A DNA stretch of 64,000 nt, taken from Hsuehochloa calcarea. Its lineage: Eukaryota > Streptophyta > Magnoliopsida > Poales > Poaceae. This document shows, one piece after another, positions 58,889-64,000 of this stretch; within the stretch, counting starts at the first letter, position 1, and each line of letters opens with the position of its first letter. Under the pieces are notes generated by a model. That model did no database searches, was not told the DNA's origin, and saw nothing but the letters and a program-made list of their open reading frames with translations. A program made the position numbers and the translations under genes. Location: positions 22,043,045 through 22,107,044 of the forward strand of contig CM070603.1 in assembly GCA_036346395.1 (NCBI GenBank). The letters are read 5' to 3'.

Positions 58889-60168
58889 GGGGAAATCATG
58901 GAATCAACGAAGCGATGGAGGGAAGAAGAAAGTTTTAGCTAAATACGCTGCGCGTGAAATGTAAGCATCACACGTACCACACGTCTGCGCGGTGCAGCTT
59001 TCTCGATTAACTTATCGCGGATCGCTGCGAGAGAGGATCGAGGAGTCCGACGTTGACTTCACAGTGCTGCAGCGCGTGTAGTACCCGAGGACAGCTGCCG
59101 TTTGGGTCCGTTTGAAAAGCGAGAATTTCATAGAATTACTACTGATGTGATTGTTTCATATGAAATTATTGCGCTTAAGAAAAGAGTTCTAGTATAAGGG
59201 TCGACACGAAAGAAAAAAAATCCAAAGCAAAAACTACTCTACTTATTTTCATTATAAAATTTTTAATTTTGTCATCTAAAGTTTGCTGTTTCCTACTATA
59301 CCATTAAAAAAACTTCGTCTTCCTTCGATGCCACTGAGATTGATTTTTTGTTCCCTTTGTGCCACTACCACCCATCTTCTGTCAATAAGGTATTAAGTGA
59401 GCTGTGAAATGACCAAAATACCCTTATTTCTCATCTTCCTCATTTTTCATTCTCTTCTTCCTCCCTCCTCCTGTCTCCCTCCTAGATCTGATCCACCTAG
59501 AGGCCAGATCCACCTGCCGCTCCATCTGCCCCCTAGACCCACACACGACATATCAGATCCACCCTACCCCACATGGCCAGCGACCATGGAGAAGTCGTGC
59601 ACCCTTTTGGCCGGCTGAGAACGCGCAGTCTTCTTTCTCCTCCCTCGTGACCATGGAGCCGCCGTCACCACCCAACTTGGACGTTCCGTCTAATCTGGTT
59701 AGCTCTTTCTACTTTTACTCGTGTCACATTGTGTTCCCTAGAGTCCTCAACATTTCCCCTCAATCAATTTCGGGCCAGGTTTGGTCGACACAAGCACCAT
59801 GCGCCACTGTCTTCCCCATGTTCGACTGAAAGCCACCACCTCCACCCCCATTTCTCCTATGGTGAATTTCGTGTCAATTCCTTCCTTATCATGCACTTAT
59901 TAGCCTTCATCTTTCACCCAAGGAAACTTGATTCACTTCTCTTCCCCCCAGTTTGCCACCGCCGTCGAGGCGTTCTCGCTGCCACAGTTTCGTTGTTTCC
60001 TGGCATCCTTGCAGCTACCTCCACCATGTACGTAGATCAGTTATACTCACCCTCCTGATGCTCATGCTCCCCTTAGTCTTGCGGCCCCTCTTCCACTCCG
60101 ACGATCTCTCCCAACTTCGGCTGCCGGGCACTGTCATGATCGCACCACCATGCTACTCCAACCACACG

Positions 60169-62510
60169 TGTCGGACCCCCGGCTTTTAATACCTGAAGCC
60201 CTTGTGCGTGTATTGTACTAGTCCCATGATCAGTGGCTAGTACACATATCTCTAACATTAGTAATCACATCCATACATTCATACATACAAAATGAACAAG
60301 GTATGATACATAACTCAAGCGTTTACATTAATTACAACACTTAGGCCAACCGGCCAAATAAAAGTTTAAGTAGCAAGAGTAGTAGAAGTAACAGGGGAAG
60401 CAAAATAAGTGATAAGTCCAAGAAATTTTCCAACAGCATGCCCATCCAACCCTCAGGCAACTGACTAGAGACAAGTCCTAGAAAGACCCGTCACCAAACC
60501 CATCGGTTCCAAGTGCGAAGTAAGTGTCGTTCGGTGTAGACTCATCCTCATTATCTGAACAACAATTTAAGCAAGACTGGACACATTATGTACTCAGTAG
60601 GACTTGTAGAGTATCGCAAAGTTTATATAAATACGAGGCTAACAAAGGATGAGACTCTATACTACAAGTTATTTTCAGCATCAAATAAGTTTTATTTGCA
60701 ATATCGATAACAAATAAGTAATTGAATAAATAACAACTCGCAACCCTACTCTGCTGCGAGCAACACCTCATTTTCAGCCATAGGCATTGCACTGAACTCA
60801 AAATAATAACCAAAAAGATCATTTCCCACATTTTCCAATGAAACTATTTTTTAATAAAAAACCAAGACTATACCCAATGGACCGCACCAAATACGCTCAT
60901 GACCGTGAACACGGCTATTTAAATAGATTACACTCTGCAGAGGGTTGCAACTTTATTGACAACACACGAATTCTCTAGTTTATTTAATATTCTCGATACC
61001 ACCACTCACTACCTTCGGTAAGTAGTTTAGAGCACATCGAAGTCTTTACATCATCTAGTCCTATCCTTGCACTAGCCCGACGAATAAATACTCTCACTTT
61101 GCCCGGGTACACCCCTGTCAATTAAGGCATTCGTCATTGTGTCGGCAAGCTTTGTGCCCAACACCATGGTGAAAGAAGCCCCTTCGAATATGCCTACACC
61201 GGTCATACTCGCACTACTACGGCCTTCCAACGTGCAAGGCTAATGTTTAATGACTTAATTAGCTAAGGTCGTCCTATACCGACACATGTGGTTGTACGAT
61301 TAGGCCTTAGACTAGGAGCACCAGTGTTCGGTTCTTAATTGACCCGGGCGAGAATCTCCATCTATCTACTTGTGATATACACCTCTCATACTTCTCAAAA
61401 TATAATATAACTCGTCCGCGTCGCAAACTAAGTTTTTTTTATATATATATAAAATAACAGAGGTAAACCCCTCTGAAATATCATTTTGAAAACTCACAAA
61501 CTCATAGTTATTATGTCATTCATTTTAGCAAATTTTAGTAAAGACTAATGCCTCGCTAAACAGTTATGCGAGATTCGCATTTGAAAGACCCAAGTTGACA
61601 TCATTAATTGTCTAAACTATAATACTAATGGCTATAACAGTAAGGATATCAACGTTTTAAGGAGGATCATGCATCAAATTGGATTTACAACTACCATTAT
61701 CCCAAATATAGCAATTTTATATCAAACATGCAAGCATGTATAATAGATTTTGCAAAAAAAAAGTACGATAATTAAAATAGTAGGATCAACATGGTCAAAG
61801 GGGGTGCTTGCCTTGCTCTGGTTGCTCTGAATATGAGGATGGAGTATCGTAGAAAAAATCGTTCGAGCAATCAATGTCTATTCAAAAGAGTCAGAAGAAA
61901 ATTAAATATGGAACAATAATTCCAACAACAACAAAATCCAAATATTTTTTCAGATTTAGGTATATCATGATTCTAGATAAATTTATATAAAAAAAGATTC
62001 ATCTCATTTGGAGTTTGTATGCAAAAGTTATTAAGATTTCAATTTGCATCGATTTCAAAATTCCATATATTAGAAAAGGGTGACGTTGAAAGCATATTTT
62101 TCAAACTTTATGCTTTCCAGCAGGGAAAGCATATTTTTCTCTACGTTCTACCAAGGTTTACGCTTTCTAACATAGGAAGCATATTTTCCGCAGAACTAAA
62201 GGCTGCTTTTTCATATTTTTTTGGATTTTTATTAACTTACATGTGATGCCTACTTGTAAGTGACTCATTCTCTTGTTTTATTGGTTTTCTTTATAAAACA
62301 GAGGTGGTCCCATATATCATAGACTCATTATTTATTAGCTTATGATTAAACCTGTTTTTGATTTTAATTATCTGACAATTGGGGCACACATGTCAGTCTC
62401 TTGGATTTTAAAACGTGTTTTAAAATCGAGAATAGTGTGTGGTCCCACATGTCAGTGACACATTTACTAAAAATGTTTGAAATTAGATTTTTTATTATCT
62501 TTTCGGCTGG
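60169..62510 (+). mobile_element. Type-II LTR, interrupted by a reverse type-I LTR, copy B
   Basis: Copy of 44646-46982, again preceded by ACACG. A small AT-repeat expansion lies near 61440-61452 (TATATATATA). Its 3' end must lie beyond the window. Confidence 0.75.
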
Positions 62511-64000
62511 TGTAACACCCTGACTATAAGGAAGTCAAGATGTCACCTACAACCACTAATCTTTAGGAGAATAACAACAATACGCATAACCAGATGTTGC
62601 ATACAACAAGGATATACGTAAACAGGAATTCATCAACAAGTCTAATCAACGGGGTGGAGATAAACAATTCAGGGAGATACGGTAAATATGGCCAAGTTGG
62701 CTTATTACAATTCAACACAAGGCATAAATAGAAGACAATATTAAGTTCTCAAATGTTTTGGATTATGGTAGTGAGTGCATCGTGTTGAACTACCCTCCAT
62801 GGTACTGTTCTTCCTTGTCATTTACCTAAATAAAACAACAAAGCAAGAATGAGCCAAAGACTCAGCAAGTACTTGAAAGTAATAATCAATATCCAATGAA
62901 CAATATACACTATCACAAATTGAACATTTATCGGGAACAAATTTTTATGAATGGATGAAGTGAAGTGATGCAATGAAGGAAATGGACATATCGCAGCATA
63001 TACCAGTATAGCGAGTGAAACACCCGTCGGTGTTCACTTTAAAGTTACCGTATGAAGAACATTTCATACGGCCGTCCAACGTGGCCCACATTGGAATGGT
63101 GGACAAACGTATCCATTCTGGAATTGATGGGGTTTTCAGATGCCCATACTGGAATTGATGGGTCTTACGAAGGAAATCCACTTTCGTGGTCATTATGAAT
63201 TTATGCATGACATGATGTGATCTCGTGATAAGATTGAATATCACGCATTAATGAAAAAATACACATGGCATTCAACTACATATACAAACAAGTATAACCA
63301 TGCATTCACACATCACATATTGTTTCAATAATAGCATACAAGTTACTTGCCTACCGCGCTGCGACGGGTTAGGAGGTAACTGATGTACCCCTCCACTCAC
63401 AGCTTCACCGCCTACAATATAGAATAATCAAAATGAGGACAAACGAGTAAGATATTGCTACACGTGCTCTCCCACAATCTCTAGCCAAACCAATCAAACA
63501 AAAGGTTCAATTTGGTCAATTCACCCAAACATTCCAAATACCCCTAAACTGGCAGTTTTACTAGAAAATTCACCAATAAATAACCGTAGCTCCAAAAGAC
63601 CTGAAACCAGTGCTCAACTTTTCTTAACGTAACAGGATACGAAACTCTAGTTGACGGTAAACTCTAATTCGGCCAAAACAGGGGTCTAAACATCCACTGA
63701 AAACTATATCCACAGTCTGTCCAGAATTCAGAACAGCCCCAAAGAAAAGGCTATAACTTTTAGACCACTGATCCAAATAAAGTGATCTTTATCATCCTAG
63801 AAACATCGTGAAATTATCTTCATAAACCTAGTTTGGTGGCCGACCTGGTTCTGACTCTAACTAGATCAAAACCTAGGTGCAACCGACTGTACCCAGAGTT
63901 TCTGTCAGACAGAGCAGTATGTGGTAAAACAGTCATAACTTTTAAACTACTGGGTGAAAATTCGTGATCCAGGTGCCAAAAGAAAGCTAATGAAACCAGG
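62511..64000 (-). mobile_element. Reverse type-I LTR running off the right edge
   Basis: It starts TGTAACACCCTGAC after GCTGG (62506-62510). Reading on the minus strand it contains the family landmarks CTTGCTGAGTC (about 62860) and a CGGGTGTTTCACTCGCTATACTGGTAT block (about 63000-63030), as in 14103-16154. The other end and any internal region are outside the window. Confidence 0.8.

Larger units (their letters stand above)
49223..62712 (+). repeat. Segmental duplication, copy B
   Basis: This is the 13.5-kb direct repeat of 33406-47184. It begins with the last 56 bp of the type-I LTR plus its ATAGT duplication (49279-49283), but lacks the rest of that LTR and the left arm of the inverted repeat. 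On the right it continues without a break into the reverse type-I LTR. Confidence 0.95.

Overview
The window looks like a repeat-dense stretch of a grass (Poaceae) nuclear genome. Three things point that way: an intron-split 60S ribosomal protein L11 5' end, a very GC-rich single-exon DUF1685 gene of monocot type, and layer upon layer of LTR retrotransposons and CACTA transposons with ends typical of grasses. The species cannot be fixed from sequence alone. Only one apparently intact host gene is visible (DUF1685 family, 29395-30177, minus). The RPL11 match (about 1953-2166, minus) is a 5' part only. Almost everything else is mobile DNA in various states of decay.

Layout. 1-3900: remnant of a Ty3/gypsy polyprotein tail, a GC-rich unassigned block, the RPL11 5' end with a ribosomal-protein-type promoter, and a decayed Copia LTR. 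3935-16248: one old Ty1/copia element on the minus strand. Its two ends carry the same 5-bp target duplication (CTGAT), but it is inflated to 12.3 kb by two later insertions, solo LTRs at 10081-13510 (TSD GGGGG) and 14103-16154 (TSD CAATA, inside the 5' LTR). 16480-18870: 5'-truncated L1-type LINE. 18923-20124: LTR, primer-binding site and gag start of a second Copia. About 20125-26011: reverse-oriented long LTR split by another solo LTR at 21961-24733 (TSD TTAGG). 26012-29390: LTR scraps and non-coding DNA. 29395-30258: DUF1685 gene and promoter. About 30320-34585: a long inverted-repeat element with a solo LTR (31351-33461, TSD ATAGT) inserted at its centre.

33406-62712: a roughly 13.6-kb segment is present twice in direct orientation (copy A 33406-47184, copy B 49223-62712), separated by about 2 kb of unrelated LTR sequence. 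Each copy holds half of the inverted repeat, an inverted pair of CACTA-ended elements bracketing a decayed plant-mobile-domain (PMD) gene, a small CACTA element, a short tandem repeat, a long type-II LTR, and the start of a reverse type-I LTR that runs off the window in copy B.

Two LTR families recur and are called here type I (TGTAATAC...GTGTTACA, about 2.1 kb) and type II (TGTCGGACC...GATGTTACA, about 2.3-3.4 kb). These are working labels only. Most intact copies are solo LTRs with perfect 5-bp target duplications, which gives a readable nesting order. The genes do not form a pathway; the biology of the window is the history of its transposons and of the segmental duplication.
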